A stretch of DNA of 64,000 nucleotides from RHKX01 sp963826475 (GCA_963826475.1 CAWGXC010000004.1:83728-147727), one strand, 5' to 3'; positions 51,529-60,940 are shown, counted from the first letter of the stretch. Made by a program: numbers and translations. The notes: generated by a model from the letters alone, not told the origin.

Positions 51529-52540
51529 GGACAACAGCAGCCATGAATAACCTGATCACCGGCGGTGCCGGATTTCTCGGCTCCCACCTCGCCGATGCGC
51601 TCGTCGCGCGCGGCGAGGGGGTGACGATCGTCGACGACCTCAGCACCGGTCGGCTCGAGAACATCCGCCATCTGACCGACTCCGGCGCGGTCGAGTTCGT
51701 CGAGGGCTCCGCCTGTGATCCGGTCCTCATCGACGAGCTCCTCGCCGACGCGGACCGCTGCTTTCACCTGGCCTCGGCGGTCGGCGTGCAGCTGATCGTC
51801 AACAACCCCCTGCAATCGCTCAAGAGCAACGTGCTCGGGATGGAGACGGTCATCGACGGGGCCTCCCGGCGCGGGGTCAGGCTGCTCGTCGCCTCGACCT
51901 CCGAGATCTACGGCAAGAGCAGCACCGGAGCCCTCCACGAGGACTCCGACCGCCTGCTCGGATCCCCTCACAAGTCACGCTGGACCTACGCCAACGCAAA
52001 GGTCTACGGCGAGATGCTCGCCTACGGCTACCACCGCGAGCAGGGCGCCGAAAACGTCGTCGCCCGCTTCTTCAACACGGTCGGCCCCAGGCAGTCGGCG
52101 ATGTATGGGATGGTCGTCCCAAGGCTCGTCCGCCAGGCGCTCACCGGGGCTGAGCTGACGGTCTTCGGCGACGGCTCGCAATCGCGCTGCTTCACCCACG
52201 TCGAGGACTCAGTCGACGGCATGCTGCGGCTGATCGATTGCGATGAGGCACTCGGCAACCCCTTCAACATCGGCTCTCCGACCGAGGTCACGATCAACGA
52301 GCTCGCCGAAGAGGTGATCCGCCTCTGCGCCAGCAGCTCTGAGATCCGCCACGTGCCCTACGAGCAGGCCTACGCGGAGGGCTTCGAGGAGCTCGGCCGC
52401 AGGATGCCCGACACGAGCGCGATCGAGCGGCTGACCGGCTGGCGGGCCACCCACACCATCGAGCGCGCGATCAACGACATCATCGAGCACCAGCGCTCTC
52501 GCGACGCGGCTGCCCAGCCGCTTGCCGCCTGAGAGATGGC
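51529..52540 (+). repeat. 1012-bp direct repeat, copy 2
   Basis: Apparently identical to 44466-45477. Here the five bases ATGGC at the right end lead only into a 9-codon frame stopped by TGA, whereas in copy 1 they begin the WecA-type gene. No inverted repeats, transposase or target-site duplication accompany it. Confidence 0.95.
51543..52532 (+). CDS. NAD-dependent epimerase/dehydratase, duplicated gene copy 2
   Basis: The 329-residue protein is identical to that of copy 1 at 44480-45469, with the same NAD motif (GGAGFLGS) and Tyr-x3-Lys (YANAK). Complete identity, including third codon positions, indicates a recent duplication or ongoing gene conversion. It now sits between the Ser/Gly-rich protein and the Wzy-CBM fusion, so the enzyme dose is doubled within one locus. 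Confidence 0.88.
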   Translation: MNNLITGGAGFLGSHLADALVARGEGVTIVDDLSTGRLENIRHLTDSGAVEFVEGSACDPVLIDELLADADRCFHLASAVGVQLIVNNPLQSLKSNVLGMETVIDGASRRGVRLLVASTSEIYGKSSTGALHEDSDRLLGSPHKSRWTYANAKVYGEMLAYGYHREQGAENVVARFFNTVGPRQSAMYGMVVPRLVRQALTGAELTVFGDGSQSRCFTHVEDSVDGMLRLIDCDEALGNPFNIGSPTEVTINELAEEVIRLCASSSEIRHVPYEQAYAEGFEELGRRMPDTSAIERLTGWRATHTIERAINDIIEHQRSRDAAAQPLAA

Positions 52541-52561
52541 GGATCTGCGTAGCTCCCCCTC

Positions 52562-54826
52562 TTGACGCTTGAGCGCTGGATTGCTCTGGTCGCGGGCGGT
52601 CTCCTGGTACTGGCCGCCTTCGCATGGGGGCGTGCCTCTTACCGGCGCGGAGACGGGCCGCTCACGCCGCTGTCGCTGTTCAGCATCGTCTGGGGTCTGA
52701 CCCTCCTCCTCTTCGCGATCCCCTGGGTTCGCTACACGCCGACCCGGGCCGGCGTGTGGATCGTGGTCTACGGCTCGATCGTGACCTTCATGGCGGGGGC
52801 GCACCTGGCACAGCGGCGCAACCGCACGATCGAGCGGGTCGAGCCGGCGCAGCGGGAGCTCCCGGATGGTCGCCGCCTGCGGCTCGTCTGGAGCTGCGTC
52901 GCGGTGCTCGGGTTGGTCGGGTTCGGCGCGTACGTGCACGCCGTCGACGTGGTCGTCGGCTGGCGCGCGCTGTTCGACAATCCCCCTCTCGTCCGCGACA
53001 TCCAGTCCACCAGCAGCCTCTTCACCGATACCTACGGACCGTGGAAGCTGCTCACCTACTGCAACCAAATCGCTTTCCTGCTGTGGACGCTCGGAATGCG
53101 AGAGCGCATGTTCGGCGGTCGTTGGCGCGTCGGCTGGCTCCTCGGCCCCCTTTCGCTCGTGCCCTTCATCTTCACCGGTGATCGCACGCTCATTCTTCTC
53201 TCGCTGCTGTGGGCGGCGTTCTTCCACCTCCTGTACGGACCGCAACCGAGCGTTCGCCGCCTGATGGTGATCGTCGCGGCCGGCGTCGCGGGAGTCGTGC
53301 TGGTCTTCGGGCTCCTCGGCTCGAGGGTCGACAAGACGATCGACTCTCATCCGGAGATCGCCAAAACGCTTTCGACCTCCACCTTCGACTCGCTCGCGCT
53401 GCCCTACGTGTACGTCACGGCCAACGTCCCGACCTTCGCCGGACTGACCGAGGATCCCCTCGCGCCCAAGACCTACGGGCAGCTGACGGTCCTGCCGGCG
53501 GTCAAGGTCCTGCACGGCCTCGGCGTCTGGGGGCAGCCACCGGAGGTCGTCGGGGCTTACTACCCGATCCCGTTCGAGACGTTCAACAACTATTCGTGGC
53601 TGGGGACCATGTATCTCGACTTCGGTGTCGTCGGGTGTCTGGTACTGCCCCTGCTCATCGGCTACCTGATAACCGCGATCACGCTTCGAGCGATCCGCAG
53701 GCGGACGCTGCTCAGCATCTGGACGGCCTCGCTGCTGCTCTACTGCACGGCCTTCAGCCCACTCCTCCCAAGGCTCTTCGACACCCTCACCTGGCAGTAC
53801 CTGATCATCGGGCCCGTCGTGATCACCTTGATCGGCCCGGATTCCAGCAGGCTGCGCGAATTCGTCAGGGGCCGGGTGGCGTCGGCTCGGGCCCGCCCCC
53901 TCCTCGCGGGTCTCGGGTCCGCGGTCATCGCAGGTCTCCTGGGCATCGCGCTCGTGGGGGTCCTCTCCGCCCAGTCGACCGCGGCGTTACCGCAGTCCGA
54001 GCAGGCGCTCGCCGGGAAGCTGAGGGCAGCGTACGGCTGGGCGAAGGAGACGCGCCGTGACGGCGAGTATCCGACCGCGGTCGGCCTCGCATCCCGCCTT
54101 CACGTTCATGATCCGGGGACCCGTTACGTCGGCCTGGGGCACGCTTCCGACGCTACCGCAGACGCGCAGAGCATCGGCGTGTACGCGCGCGGTCAGCGAC
54201 TGGTGCTTCGCGCGCGATCCGGGACGGCCGGCCCGCTGGTCAGCCTCGACACCGCGAGCCTCGACTCGGACCTGCTCTCGGTCGACCCCTCGGGACGGGC
54301 TCGCTTGGGTGAGCAGCTGGTCGTCAACGGCGGATTCGAGGACGGGTATTCGGGTTGGAGCACCGGCACCCAGCGGGTCGCCACCAGGGAGATCGCCGAG
54401 CCCGGCTACGAGAGCAGGCGCAAGCTGCTCGTCCGCGGCACCGGTGGGAAGAAACCTGCGCTGCACTTCAGGCAGAACGTCTATGTCGACGCGCCGCAAG
54501 GTTCCTGCTTCTCCTTTCGAGTGAGGGCGAAGCGGGAGGATCTGAGCCGCCACCTGTTGACGTTCGTGAGCCTGAACCATGCTGACGGCACCGGTGATCA
54601 GATCGTCGTGGGTGCCAGAAAGCATGGGCTGCCGCCGGGCAGTTCAGGTTGGCGCGAGTTCCGCGTCGTGGGGCGCGCCACGGCTCCCGTCGCGGGGATC
54701 GTCGTCCGTGCGGTCGAGACCGCTCGCAGGAAGCTGCATGGAACGGTGTCGCTCGACGACCTGTCACTCGAGCGGGTGCGGTGCAACGGCGTCACCCGTG
54801 CGAACAACGCGTTTCATACGGGATGA
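52562..54826 (+). CDS. Wzy-like polysaccharide polymerase fused to a C-terminal carbohydrate-binding-like domain
   Basis: 754 residues from TTG 52562. Residues 1-470 hold about 11-12 membrane helices with FTGDRTLILLSLLWAAF and FNNYSWLGTMYLDFGVVG, typical of oligosaccharide repeat-unit polymerases. After the last helix (VIAGLLGIALVGVLSAQ) comes an extracytoplasmic region, and near residue 588 starts a CBM4/9-like jelly-roll (VVNGGFEDGYSGWSTG, then FRVRAKREDL and VSLDDLSLERVRC). Such a fusion is unusual for Wzy proteins. The stop overlaps the acyltransferase start (ATGA). Confidence 0.78.
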   Translation: MTLERWIALVAGGLLVLAAFAWGRASYRRGDGPLTPLSLFSIVWGLTLLLFAIPWVRYTPTRAGVWIVVYGSIVTFMAGAHLAQRRNRTIERVEPAQRELPDGRRLRLVWSCVAVLGLVGFGAYVHAVDVVVGWRALFDNPPLVRDIQSTSSLFTDTYGPWKLLTYCNQIAFLLWTLGMRERMFGGRWRVGWLLGPLSLVPFIFTGDRTLILLSLLWAAFFHLLYGPQPSVRRLMVIVAAGVAGVVLVFGLLGSRVDKTIDSHPEIAKTLSTSTFDSLALPYVYVTANVPTFAGLTEDPLAPKTYGQLTVLPAVKVLHGLGVWGQPPEVVGAYYPIPFETFNNYSWLGTMYLDFGVVGCLVLPLLIGYLITAITLRAIRRRTLLSIWTASLLLYCTAFSPLLPRLFDTLTWQYLIIGPVVITLIGPDSSRLREFVRGRVASARARPLLAGLGSAVIAGLLGIALVGVLSAQSTAALPQSEQALAGKLRAAYGWAKETRRDGEYPTAVGLASRLHVHDPGTRYVGLGHASDATADAQSIGVYARGQRLVLRARSGTAGPLVSLDTASLDSDLLSVDPSGRARLGEQLVVNGGFEDGYSGWSTGTQRVATREIAEPGYESRRKLLVRGTGGKKPALHFRQNVYVDAPQGSCFSFRVRAKREDLSRHLLTFVSLNHADGTGDQIVVGARKHGLPPGSSGWREFRVVGRATAPVAGIVVRAVETARRKLHGTVSLDDLSLERVRCNGVTRANNAFHTG

Positions 54827-56037
54827 GCGCCTCCGCCGTCACCTCGCTCCCCGCCTCGGCCGCCGAGCTCGATGCTGACGTTCCCAATGGGCTCGAGGCT
54901 CCTCGGGGGCACCCGCGGTTCCCAGCATTCGACGGCCTCCGGGCAGCTGCGGCGTTCGCCGTTCTCGTCTCGCACACCGCGGCGCAGGCGAGGGCGGAGG
55001 ACGCATGGTTCGGGCCGTTTTTCCTGAGGGGCAACATCGGGGTGACGGTGTTCTTCGTCATCTCGGGCTTTCTCCTGTACCGGCCATGGGTTGCTTCCCG
55101 CTACGGGCTCGGGCCGGCTCCTCGGCTCCTCGGGTACGCCCGCAATCGGGTGCTGCGAATAGTTCCCGCCTATTGGGTGGCGCTGACGGGCCTGGCGCTT
55201 TGGCCCGGCCTCGTCGGGGTCGGCACCGGCGATTTCTGGCGCTATTACGGATTCGCTCAGATCTACCAGCTCGACACGTTCCTGAACGGCCTCGCCCCCG
55301 CTTGGACTCTCTGCGTCGAGGCCAGCTTCTACCTGGCCCTCCCGCTGCTCGCGGTCGGTCTCGCGTTCACCTCGGGCCGAGGTCGTGAGGACGCGCCGCC
55401 GCAGCGTCGCGATGTAGCTCTGATCAGCGCCCTGGCGGTCCTCAGCCTCGTCTGGCACACGCTCTCTCAGACTCAGACCTCGCACGTCAACCTGGGCTTC
55501 ACGCTGCCCGGGCTCTTCACCTGGTTCGCCGGGGGGATGTTGCTCGCGCACGCCAGCGTCGCGTGGACCCGGTTCGGTTTCCCGTCGCGCCTCCGCGTGC
55601 TGCAGGCGACGCCCTGGCTTCCGTGGGCGCTCGCAGTCGCCCTATATCTGTGCGTGAGCTACGCGATCGGCCTGCCGCGCGGACCACATTTTCCTCCGAT
55701 CGACATCGCCACCGGCCACATCGTCGTCGAGGACCTGCTCTACGCCCTCATCGCGGTGCTCGTCGTCGCTCCGGCGGTCATCCCCACCTCGGGGGCCCTG
55801 AACCCGAGTGCCCTGCTCACCCTCCGGCCGATCGCCTGGCTCGGGCTGATCTCCTACGGGGTGTTCCTCTGGCACGACCCGCTCATCTACGAGCTGGACA
55901 CCCTGGGCGTCATGCGATGGCTTCCGTCCGCACCCTTCATCGCGATCACGGTCGCCACGGTCGTGGTGACGTTGCCTCTGGCGACGGCCAGCTATTACCT
56001 GGTCGAACGTCCGGCTCTGCGGCGCAAGTCGCGGTGA
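54823..56037 (+). CDS. Acyltransferase 3 family protein (OafA/YrhL-like)
   Basis: A 404-residue membrane enzyme with about 10 helices that O-acylates surface glycans. FPAFDGLRAAAAFAVLVSH carries the catalytic-type His; VTVFFVISGFLLY, RNRVLRIVPAYWVAL and SYGVFLWHDPLIYE are family motifs. No SGNH domain is fused. It is co-translated with the polymerase by ATGA overlap, which suggests it decorates the same polysaccharide. It converges on a glycosyltransferase gene. Confidence 0.88.
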   Translation: MSASAVTSLPASAAELDADVPNGLEAPRGHPRFPAFDGLRAAAAFAVLVSHTAAQARAEDAWFGPFFLRGNIGVTVFFVISGFLLYRPWVASRYGLGPAPRLLGYARNRVLRIVPAYWVALTGLALWPGLVGVGTGDFWRYYGFAQIYQLDTFLNGLAPAWTLCVEASFYLALPLLAVGLAFTSGRGREDAPPQRRDVALISALAVLSLVWHTLSQTQTSHVNLGFTLPGLFTWFAGGMLLAHASVAWTRFGFPSRLRVLQATPWLPWALAVALYLCVSYAIGLPRGPHFPPIDIATGHIVVEDLLYALIAVLVVAPAVIPTSGALNPSALLTLRPIAWLGLISYGVFLWHDPLIYELDTLGVMRWLPSAPFIAITVATVVVTLPLATASYYLVERPALRRKSR

Positions 56038-56061
56038 AGCCGAGCCGACGCTGATCGCGAT

Positions 56062-57150
56062 TCAGCGGCCGGCCCAGATCCTGGCCAGCTCCGGGGCCCA
56101 CCTGGATGTCGAGAAGTTGGCGATCACATGCCTGCGCCCATCCTCTCCCATCGCGATGCGATCGGCCGGTGAACGCGCCAGCTCGCCGAGCGCGTCGGCC
56201 CACCGGTCGGCTTCGCGCAGGACGATCCCTCCCGGCCCGACCGTGGTTGCGGTCACCCCGACGTCGTCGGCCACCACCGGCACGCCCGCGCCCATGTAGC
56301 GAAGGGCCTTGAACGCGCACTTGCCCCGATTCCAGGGAGTGTCGGGGAGGGGCATCAGGCCGATCTGCATCCGCGCCAACGCCTCGCGTTCCGCGCTCTC
56401 GCTCCACCGGATCGGCTCGACCTCGATCCCCGCGAGTTCGGGAGCCGCACCACCGACGACCAGCAGCCTCACAGGAGTGGGGGCGATCGAGGCCGCGAAC
56501 CGTTCGAGGGCGGGGCGGATCCTGTCGAGATAGGGGGCGGTGCTCGGCGAGCCGGTCCAGCCGAGCACGATGGCGTCCGCCTCGAGTGGGGCAGGAGCGG
56601 CCGGCTCGGAAACGTCGATCAGGGTCGGGATCACGCTCACCGACGCGTTGAATTGACTCAGGTGCTCGGCGAGCAACTCGTTGCCGGCAACGACGTGAGC
56701 GGCGCGGGTGGCGAGCCATCGCACCTTCGCCTCGGTTCGCTTCAGGAAGGCGAGCGGGTGGCCGCCGGCACCGCTGCGGTCGAGCCAGATGGCGTCGTCG
56801 ACGTCGTAGACGATCCGCCGCCCGGAGCTGATCTTCCTCTCGAGGTCGAGGGCCGGGAGGAAGTCGGCCTGCCGCTGGACCACCACCGATTCCGCGTCGA
56901 ACGCGCCCTGCCGGTAACCGCTCAGCAGTCGCGTACGAGCGGAGTGGACGATGCCCGCACGCCGGAGGAGGCCGGCACTTCCGAACTCGCGCGCCTCGCG
57001 CTCAGTGAAGAGCGGACTCGAGCGGAGCTCCACTCCGTACGGCTCGACGGATTCCGCCAGCGCACTGCATCGCAGGCGGAAGCTCGGCCCCTGCGGGCCC
57101 TGCGCGGCGGTTGCCAGGACGGATACGGGGGGCACGGTGCCGATGCTCAA
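56062..57150 (-). CDS. Glycosyltransferase family 4 (GT-B)
   Basis: 362 residues. IVYDVDDAIWL and AAHVVAGNELLAEHL are typical of a GT4 subgroup, VLGWTGSPSTAPYL starts the donor domain, and KCAFKALRYMGAGVPVVADD is the C-terminal nucleotide-binding block. GT-B fold; donor and acceptor unknown. It is the only minus-strand gene between 44 and 61 kb, convergent with the acyltransferase and divergent from a methyltransferase gene. Confidence 0.83.
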   Translation of the reverse strand: MSIGTVPPVSVLATAAQGPQGPSFRLRCSALAESVEPYGVELRSSPLFTEREAREFGSAGLLRRAGIVHSARTRLLSGYRQGAFDAESVVVQRQADFLPALDLERKISSGRRIVYDVDDAIWLDRSGAGGHPLAFLKRTEAKVRWLATRAAHVVAGNELLAEHLSQFNASVSVIPTLIDVSEPAAPAPLEADAIVLGWTGSPSTAPYLDRIRPALERFAASIAPTPVRLLVVGGAAPELAGIEVEPIRWSESAEREALARMQIGLMPLPDTPWNRGKCAFKALRYMGAGVPVVADDVGVTATTVGPGGIVLREADRWADALGELARSPADRIAMGEDGRRHVIANFSTSRWAPELARIWAGR

Positions 57151-57195
57151 CGCGAAGATCGTAACGGCGCGGGATCACTACCCTGTCGAGGCTCC

Positions 57196-58122
57196 ATGGT
57201 GCAAGATTTTCCGCTCAACCACTGTCCGGCGTGCCAATCACCGACGAGATCGCCGTTCAAGCAGGTCAAGGGTCTGTCGCTGCAGCGTTGCCGGGCATGC
57301 ACGCTGGTGTACAGCGATCCCCAGCCGCGAGAGCGGGTCGCAACCAAGTACCTGACCGAATACGACCTCGCGGAGCACTTCGGTCCACTCGCGGCTCGCA
57401 AGCGGGTCCTCTACGAGCGCCGCCTGGACCACCTCGGTGACCCGCGACGAGGAGCGGAGCGGCTCTGCGACGTCGGCTGCGGTGACGGTCAGTTCCTGAA
57501 CCTGGCCCGGGAGCGGGGATGGGATACGGCGGGCGTCGAGTTGAATCCGCCCGCCGCGCGCCGAGCGGCCGAGGGCGGGGCGACGATCTTCGAGGGGGCC
57601 CTCGAGGAGACGACCGATCTGCCCTGGGAGACGTTCGACCTGGTCACGGCCTGGGACTCGCTCGAGCACACACCGACTCCGGCGGATTTCATGTCGGCGT
57701 GTGCCCGCCTCGTCCGGCCCGGGGGCCGCTTGGCGCTGACCACCCTGAATCTGCGCTCGCTGGTCGCAATGGCATTCGGGAAGCGATGGAGCCTCTACGT
57801 CGAGGATCACTTCACCTACTGGAACGAGAAATCCCTCGTCGTTGCGGCGGTCGGCTCCGGGCTGATCGTGGAGTCCACGTTCCATGCCGGCCTCGGGCGG
57901 GATTTCGTGCAGAGCCTGGACTGGCTGAATCGCCTGCGCCGGGGCCCGGATCGCGAAGGTGCGTCCAGTGCCAACGGTGACGGGCCGGCCGCACCATCGG
58001 GCTGGGACTCGAGCAAGTTGGTCGTCGGCGCGGAGTCGGTGCTCAACCGCTCGCTCGACCGCTTCGCGCTCGGGGTCGAGGTCGGCATCGTTGCGCGTAA
58101 GCCCCCGCTCGGGGAAACCTGA
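57196..58122 (+). CDS. SAM-dependent methyltransferase with N-terminal zinc ribbon
   Basis: 308 residues. The N-terminal CPACQ and CRACT pairs form a putative Zn ribbon. Motif I is LCDVGCGDGQFLNLA, then DLVTAWDSLEHTPTPADF and RPGGRLALTTLN. It has the same layout as the methyltransferase at 29.1 kb, which makes sugar methylation likely in both halves of the locus. ATG 57196 is chosen because it gives the ribbon at the normal position; the upstream open frame overlaps the divergent gene. Confidence 0.82.
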   Translation: MVQDFPLNHCPACQSPTRSPFKQVKGLSLQRCRACTLVYSDPQPRERVATKYLTEYDLAEHFGPLAARKRVLYERRLDHLGDPRRGAERLCDVGCGDGQFLNLARERGWDTAGVELNPPAARRAAEGGATIFEGALEETTDLPWETFDLVTAWDSLEHTPTPADFMSACARLVRPGGRLALTTLNLRSLVAMAFGKRWSLYVEDHFTYWNEKSLVVAAVGSGLIVESTFHAGLGRDFVQSLDWLNRLRRGPDREGASSANGDGPAAPSGWDSSKLVVGAESVLNRSLDRFALGVEVGIVARKPPLGET

Positions 58123-58144
58123 CAGCCCTAAGCGGTCCGCGCAC

Positions 58145-59410
58145 ATGCTGATTCATCGCCGCCTCCGCTCGCACGGGCTGACGGTCGTCGATCAGGCCAT
58201 CTCGAGCCTCGGGAACTTCATCCTCGTCGCGGCGGTGGCCCGGATCACGAAGACCGACGAGTTCGGGGCGTTCGCGCTGGCCTACCTCGTCTACGGGCTC
58301 GGCCTGTTCCTCTTTCGCGCGGCCTGTGGCGATGTCCTGTTGCTCCGAACCCGCAGCGGCGTCGATGACCGCGAATCGATCTACGGAGGTTTCCTCGCGG
58401 TTGCGATTGCCCTGGGCGCGGCGATCGGACTGCTCGTGGCGGGCGTTGCCCTGGTCGCCGGAGGTGACCTGCGAGCGCCCATGCTGGCGCTCGCCGTCGT
58501 GTTCCCGGTCGTGCTGGCCCAGGACGGCTTCCGCTACTCGCTCATCTCGGGAGGGCAGAGCGGGTCCGCCGCGCTCGCGGATGGCGTCTGGCTGTTCCTG
58601 CAGCTGGGAGCCTTCGTCGCGGCGTCCGCGGCCGCCGTGCTGCAGTCCGGAGCGGGACTCCTGCTGCTCTGGGGTGGCACGTCACTGATCTCGACCGGGG
58701 TCGCGTTCGTCCGTCTCCGAGTCGGCCCCCGGCCGGCCGAGCTCAGGCCGTGGCTGATCGCGGGCGGGGGGCGGATGAAGGCACTGGCAGCGGACTTCTT
58801 CGTCTTCAGCGGGACGATCTATGCCGGTCTCTACGCGGTTCCGCTCGTCGCCTCCCTGGCGGTCCTCGCTGCTCTGCGAGCCGCGCAGCTCCTCTTCGCC
58901 CCGTTCGAGGTGATGATGAACGGCGCCCGCCTGATCACGCTCCCGGCCGTCGCGAACGCGATCCCGCTGGGTCGGGCCAGATATCGCCGCCGGGCGGGGA
59001 TGATCACCCTCGTCTTCGCCGGCGTCGCTGCGGCCTGGGGGCTGTTGGTGGTTGCCCTGCCGAACTCGATCGGGGAGGCGGTCCTCGGCCAGAACTGGTC
59101 GGTGGCCGAGCCGCTCCTTCCCGCCTACGCGATCGGATACGTCGCCGCGGCAGCCTCCGCGTCGGCCATGGACGGGGTGCGGTCGGCGGGCGGGGCCCGG
59201 CGAATCGTCGTCGCCAGGCTCTTGACCGGGCTCCTGCAGGGGGGCGGCATCCTGCTCGGCGTGGCGATCGGGGGCGGCCAAGGTGGCGCGACAGGCTTTG
59301 CGCTTGGGATGTGGCTCGGCTTCTTCGTCTGGGTCTGGTCGGCACGGCATCTGGGTGGGGTTCCCGATCGCATCGACGATCAAGCTGACTCACCGGTCCT
59401 GGGGCTCTGA
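58145..59410 (+). CDS. Wzx-type polysaccharide flippase
   Basis: A 421-residue protein with about 12 helices from the polysaccharide transporter (PST/MATE-like) superfamily. VVDQAISSLGNFILVAAVAR is the common first helix of Wzx proteins, followed by FGAFALAYLVYGLGLFLFRA. It is unrelated in motif to the MurJ-like flippase at 31 kb, so the locus has two different flippases. It lies 22 bases after the methyltransferase. Confidence 0.8.
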   Translation: MLIHRRLRSHGLTVVDQAISSLGNFILVAAVARITKTDEFGAFALAYLVYGLGLFLFRAACGDVLLLRTRSGVDDRESIYGGFLAVAIALGAAIGLLVAGVALVAGGDLRAPMLALAVVFPVVLAQDGFRYSLISGGQSGSAALADGVWLFLQLGAFVAASAAAVLQSGAGLLLLWGGTSLISTGVAFVRLRVGPRPAELRPWLIAGGGRMKALAADFFVFSGTIYAGLYAVPLVASLAVLAALRAAQLLFAPFEVMMNGARLITLPAVANAIPLGRARYRRRAGMITLVFAGVAAAWGLLVVALPNSIGEAVLGQNWSVAEPLLPAYAIGYVAAAASASAMDGVRSAGGARRIVVARLLTGLLQGGGILLGVAIGGGQGGATGFALGMWLGFFVWVWSARHLGGVPDRIDDQADSPVLGL

Positions 59411-59466
59411 TTGCTCCTTCGCCCAATGGGTAGATTGCCCCGACTGTCGTCTACGAGGGGAACGCG

Positions 59467-60759
59467 GTGACCGTAGGAATCGTTGGGATGGGGTATGTCG
59501 GCCTGCCGCTTGCGGTCGCCTTCGCCGAGGCGGGAATGGACGTGATCGGCCTCGACACGAGCACCGAGCGGGTCGCACAGCTGCAACGTGGAAGCAGCCC
59601 GATCGAGGACATCAGCGACGAGCGGCTCTCGGCCCTCGGCGACTCGTTTCAGGCGACGAGCCGCTACGTCGAGATGGCCCGCTGCGACGCGGTGCTGATC
59701 TGCGTGCCGACGCCTCTCTCCAACTACCGGGAGCCTGACCTCTCCTACCTCACCGACGTCGGGGGCAAGCTCAGCGCGGTGCTCTCGAGGGGTCAGCTCG
59801 TGGTCCTGGAATCGACGACCTACCCGGGCACGACCCGCGAGCGCCTGGCGCCCATCCTCGAGGAATCCGGCCTCAAGGCGGGCGTGGACTTCAACTTGGC
59901 GTTCTCGCCCGAGCGGATCGATCCCGGAAATGAGACCTACACCGTGGAGAACACCCCCAAGGTCGTCGGCGGCATGACCTCCGAGTGCGCCGAGCGCGCA
60001 GCCGAGCTCTATCGCAACGTCACGGCTGAGGTCGTAGTCGTCTCCACGCCCGAGGCGGCGGAGCTGACGAAGCTGCTGGAGAACATCTTCCGCTCGGTCA
60101 ACATCGCCCTCGTCAACGAGCTCGCGCAGCTCTGCGACCTGATGTCGATCGACCTCTGGGAGGTGATCGACGCCGCCGACAGCAAGCCGTTCGGATTCAT
60201 GCGCTTCGACCCCGGCCCCGGGATGGGCGGCCATTGCCTCCCGGTCGATCCCTTCTATCTCGCGTTCAAGGCGCGCGAGCACGACTTCTACACCGAGTTC
60301 ATCGAGCTCGCGGGCAAGACCAACCAGGCGCAGCCCGAGTGGTGCGTCACGAAGATCTCGCTGGCGCTCAACGCTCAGGGCAAGGCGCTCGCGGGCTCCA
60401 AGGTCTGCGTGCTAGGGGTCGCCTACAAGGGTGGGGTCAGCGACTTGCGCGAGTCCCCGGCGCTGAAGATCATCAAGCGGCTGAGGGAGGGCGGCGCCGA
60501 GGTCTCCTACCACGATCCCCACGTGCCGGAGCTCGACCGCCTTGGATTGAAGTCGATCGATCTCCCCGAAGCTGTCTCCGGGGTTGACGTCGCGGTCATC
60601 GTCACCGCGCATCCGAGCGTCGACCATGCTGAAGTGGTGGCCGACGCCGAGTTGGTCGTCGACTTCCGCGGGGTGACGCGCCATCTCCGGGCCGACAACG
60701 TCGTGCTGATCGGCCACGACCTCCCAACGGTCGATCCGAAGCGGTCGTCCCGCGTCTAG
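59467..60759 (+). CDS. UDP-N-acetylglucosamine/mannosamine 6-dehydrogenase (WbpA/WecC-like)
   Basis: A 430-residue enzyme oxidising a UDP-sugar C6 to the uronate with two NAD. The N-terminal VGIVGMGYVGLPLAVAFAEA, the middle TKLLENIFRSVNIALVNE and the catalytic Cys in GPGMGGHCLPVDPFYL match the UDP-HexNAc group rather than plain UDP-glucose dehydrogenase; GVAYKGGVSDLRESPAL is the C-terminal motif. The start is GTG 59467. It could supply the substrate for the WbpB/D/E-like set at 22.5-29 kb. It is the last gene of the surface locus. Confidence 0.88.
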   Translation: MTVGIVGMGYVGLPLAVAFAEAGMDVIGLDTSTERVAQLQRGSSPIEDISDERLSALGDSFQATSRYVEMARCDAVLICVPTPLSNYREPDLSYLTDVGGKLSAVLSRGQLVVLESTTYPGTTRERLAPILEESGLKAGVDFNLAFSPERIDPGNETYTVENTPKVVGGMTSECAERAAELYRNVTAEVVVVSTPEAAELTKLLENIFRSVNIALVNELAQLCDLMSIDLWEVIDAADSKPFGFMRFDPGPGMGGHCLPVDPFYLAFKAREHDFYTEFIELAGKTNQAQPEWCVTKISLALNAQGKALAGSKVCVLGVAYKGGVSDLRESPALKIIKRLREGGAEVSYHDPHVPELDRLGLKSIDLPEAVSGVDVAVIVTAHPSVDHAEVVADAELVVDFRGVTRHLRADNVVLIGHDLPTVDPKRSSRV

Positions 60760-60940
60760 CCGTCAGACGCGCCCTGGAGGGGCGGCCCGCTATTCTCCAT
60801 CGCACCTCGCGCCCGGGACCGAGAGCGATCTCAACCATCGGGGCTCCGAACCGGAAGCCTCGAGGTGCGGTCCGTCAGGGGTGAGGGAGTCGAAGAGACG
60901 CACCCGAAGAATCCAAATCCGAAGCTGCCTGGATGGATAA

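Noticed and set aside
44466..52540. Duplicated segment as an insertion sequence or composite transposon
   Set aside because: No transposase, terminal inverted repeats or target duplications; the repeats contain only a sugar epimerase gene.
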